Below are positions 61,273 to 64,000 of a DNA stretch of 64,000 bases, piece after piece; position 1 is the stretch's first letter, and each line of letters begins with the position of its first letter. This stretch comes from Caprimulgus europaeus. Taxonomy: Eukaryota > Chordata > Aves > Caprimulgiformes > Caprimulgidae. Made by a program: the position numbers and the translations under genes. The notes beneath the pieces were generated by a model that was not told where the DNA came from, did no database searches, and saw only the letters and a program-made list of their open reading frames with translations. The stretch is from assembly GCA_907165065.1 (NCBI GenBank), contig OU015525.1, forward strand, positions 51,097,537-51,161,536. The letters run 5' to 3'.

Positions 61273-64000
61273 TCTATGCACTTACACAGTAAGTTTCATG
61301 GCTAACTTGGTTTGGTATTTATAGAAAATCCTAGTTGCCCTTCGAAATTGTTGAATCAATATTTCAAGAACAGAAATTTACAAAAGTCCTTAGAGCAATT
61401 CTTTCATATTATAATATTTAATAGTATGCTTTGGAGGTACATACTCAGTTTCACTGAACACCATAAATCAGTTTATATGTTAAACCTCAGAACAGGCCCT
61501 GGTATCATTTAGATTTCTTGTAAAACTTTCATTCAAAAACCAGTAGGCTTTTTCACTTGTCTTTTTTTGGGTAACTACCTATATTCAACAAGAGTTAAAT
61601 CTTACAGCCTATAAAGGAGTCGCAACAACCTCAGCAGAGCTGCTTGTGAGAGAAAGTGCTGTTGAGGAGAGCATATCCTTTAACAAAAAGCAATGTAACT
61701 TGGAAAGTACCACAGTGAAGTTACACCCTTCTTCTCCTCACTACAACAGGCACCTTTGCCTTGAAATACAACATGTATTCACATGTGCTTGTCCTGTAGA
61801 GTTAAATAGCAGACATATGTGTGAAAGAGAGAGGAGCCGTTTGACTTCTTTAAATTCGGAGTGAGAAGCAGGCTATTGCTGGGCTGGGTGCTCTAATACT
61901 AGACTGAGTGAAAGAGGGGGAACAATCTAGCTTCCTCTCTGCCTCTGCTGGCTTTAGGTTTAAGCACAGCTTTCGGGAGTTAAGTTAATGCTGCAGGCCA
62001 CCATTCCCAACTGCTGCTTATTCCTTAAGGCTCCTTCCCTGCAGAGCTTGCTGCCTGAGGAAGTACCGTGACAACCACCTTGATGCTGATTTCAGGTGGG
62101 AAGCCAGATTCAGAAGCAAGTCTGATCTGGTACAGCATTGGTTAGCCCGAGAGCAGGGTTTCCTCCCTGCCTCCCTCTCTGTGATTTGCCTAAGTCATGG
62201 GAGTTCTCCTGTCAATATGAATGATGCAATTAATGTAACTTTTTTTTTTTTGCGTGCCTCTGTGTCTTACAGGTGGCAATCATAAATATCAATTGAATGA
62301 CACACTTAAAAGAATGTATCATTTAATATAACTGACAATTTCAATTTTAAGAACTTGTTTCAATACAAGTTTCTTCCAGCAAATGTTAATGGATGAGGAC
62401 AAGAATATCTTTTGTTAGATCTCTAAAAATTTGCCCAGTTTGTTTATAAAAATCCCTCAAACCTCAAGCTGAAAAAAAATCAATAAATAAATGTATTTAT
62501 TCTTTAACTCAAATGTGCTAGATTTCTAAATGCAAGGAGTTCTTTTTCCATTATTTTTTAATGGAAAATTTTAGAAATAATTTTTCTCAAGCAACCTGAT
62601 TAGCTCTAACTTCAGAGTGGACAATCCAGTCACATCACAAGTTACAGACAATTATGTTTCTAAAAGAAGAACCTACACTAGAAACAGAGCAGTCCAAGGG
62701 CAAGTCTGCTCTTTAATGCAGCATTAGAGTATGGATGAAGAAATGGATTAACTAAAACATTGGCTGCATGCTGAGGGCCTTATTGGGCACAAAAGGAAAT
62801 GATGAATGCAGGCTACACACACAGCTGCTCCACTCTGGACTGAGACAATAACCAGTATTGGACAAGCTTAAAAATAATTCTGCTAAAGGAAAATCCTAGT
62901 ACTTGTTAATGTTCGCACAAACCAACTCATGTCTTTTCTTGAAGCATCTCTCTATCCTGGAAATGTTGCAGTTCAAGAAAATTCTTGTCTCTGTGCACAT
63001 TGTTATATTTCACAGCAGTTTCTCAGCACCTTGTGTCTGTCAGTCTTTTGGTCTCTTATTGCACGTGGGATATTTATAAACTGTGTCTGTGAATGCTTAC
63101 AGATTGTTTTAGTTAGGCTGCCCCTCCAAGGAGAAGTTTAAGCAGGATTTCCTTCTTTTTTCAAAGCTGACCAGTGCTTGCTGGGAGGCTATTCCCATGG
63201 GTGGGAGATGGGACATTCATTGTAAAGTTCCTCTCAGGTAGTTTCCTGGAGGCTGCTTGATGTGATAAACTCTCTTTTTACCACTACTCGGTGAGGACTG
63301 AAATTGTTGCAACATTTGTAAATTTTTATAGGAGAATAATATGAAGGTTAAAATATAATTTTAAAATCCTTTCCATGCTCCAGACCTCTTGTTGTTGGAA
63401 TTGCTGGAACAAGTGAGATGAATCTGAGCTGCTCCTCCTACTAGGCAGACGTAAGACAAACTGAGCCTAAGTGCCAGGCCTGGGCACTGTGCACGTGTTA
63501 CCTCCCTGCTCTCTCTGTCAGCCTTTTGCTATTTCCATGGTTTGCAGGAGACATCTTGTGGTCAAAAAGCAAAATCACAGTGTAGTCTTCTGAGGAGGCT
63601 GAGAAGAGTAATCAGACTTCCACTGCCTCCCAAGCGTTTAGTTTTCTTTTCCCTGCCACGTAATAAGAGAAGCTACTCGTGTCTGAAGGGGCTGTTTGAA
63701 CTAGGCCGGGCTGGCTGAGCTGGGGCAGAAAGGAGCTTTGAGGCTACGGAGGCAGCGTGTGAGACACTGACAGGCTTCTGTCTAGGGGGGACCTATGAAA
63801 TCTGCTGTAGCTTGCTTGGAGTCAGTTGTTTCTCAGATGAGGTGATGGCCTTGCTAACTGCGTGTTTTTCTGCTTGCAGACACCTCTCTCCAGCGTGGAG
63901 CACTGATGCAGGATGCTGCAGAGCATGGGGAATGAGGCAAAGCACAACAAACGAGAGTGCGTTCATATTTAACGGCAGCACAGTACTGTTTTCTGTGACA
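61273..64000. other. Intergenic DNA to the right edge, no gene recognised
   Basis: This 2.7 kb contains a T-run of 12 at about 62240 and otherwise unique sequence. Short open frames show no domain. I see no repeat family or exon. Confidence 0.7.

Noticed and set aside
46111-64000. ADCYAP1 or another gene upstream of YES1
   Set aside because: It would fit mammalian gene order, but no exon of the neuropeptide precursor or any other recognisable protein can be seen.

Overview
The window is vertebrate nuclear DNA and almost certainly avian. Its only protein-coding gene I can support is the 5' two-thirds of YES1, a Src-family tyrosine kinase, on the minus strand. The bird assignment rests on three things: the predicted protein reads as a bird YES1, there are several CR1 LINE fragments with bird-type 3' tails, and there is an avian-type endogenous-retroviral LTR near the right end. 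That LTR family is one I associate with neoavian birds, so a non-galliform species is my guess, not a demonstrated fact.

Layout, read right to left (the direction of YES1 transcription). A CpG island at about 44.24-46.11 kb holds the promoter and a non-coding first exon ending at 45131. A 33 kb first intron (12152-45130) follows. The coding exons are at 11879-12151 (start codon at 12143), 7095-7194, 5895-5993, 2841-2944, 2500-2649, 2128-2283 and 1671-1850. Exons 3-8 measure 100, 99, 104, 150, 156 and 180 nt, the canonical Src-family sizes, and all phases join without a frameshift. Together they encode residues 1-351 plus the first base of codon 352: the myristoylated SH4 region, the unique region, SH3, SH2, the linker and the N-lobe of the kinase. 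The rest of the kinase and the C-terminal tail lie beyond position 1.

The introns are AT-rich and hold CR1 LINE copies at about 3.4, 8.1, 22.6-23.4, 31.2-32.5 and 39.3-39.8 kb, weaker pieces of an older LINE family (19.3, 29.2 and 40.0 kb), homopolymer and microsatellite tracts, and some short perfect inverted repeats.

Upstream of the promoter (46.1-64 kb) I see no convincing gene. In mammals the next gene upstream of YES1 is ADCYAP1, and no part of it is recognisable here. This flank holds a CR1 (58.1-58.5 kb), low-complexity sequence of a degenerate TTAGG/CCTAA flavour on both sides of it, a (CA)n tract, and a composite LTR at 60304-61272. The LTR is best read as one solo LTR inserted into another, each with an imperfect 5-bp target duplication. 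I found no evidence of a novel multi-gene system. The nested LTR, the strand-asymmetric first exon and the degenerate repeat block are the items most worth a second look.
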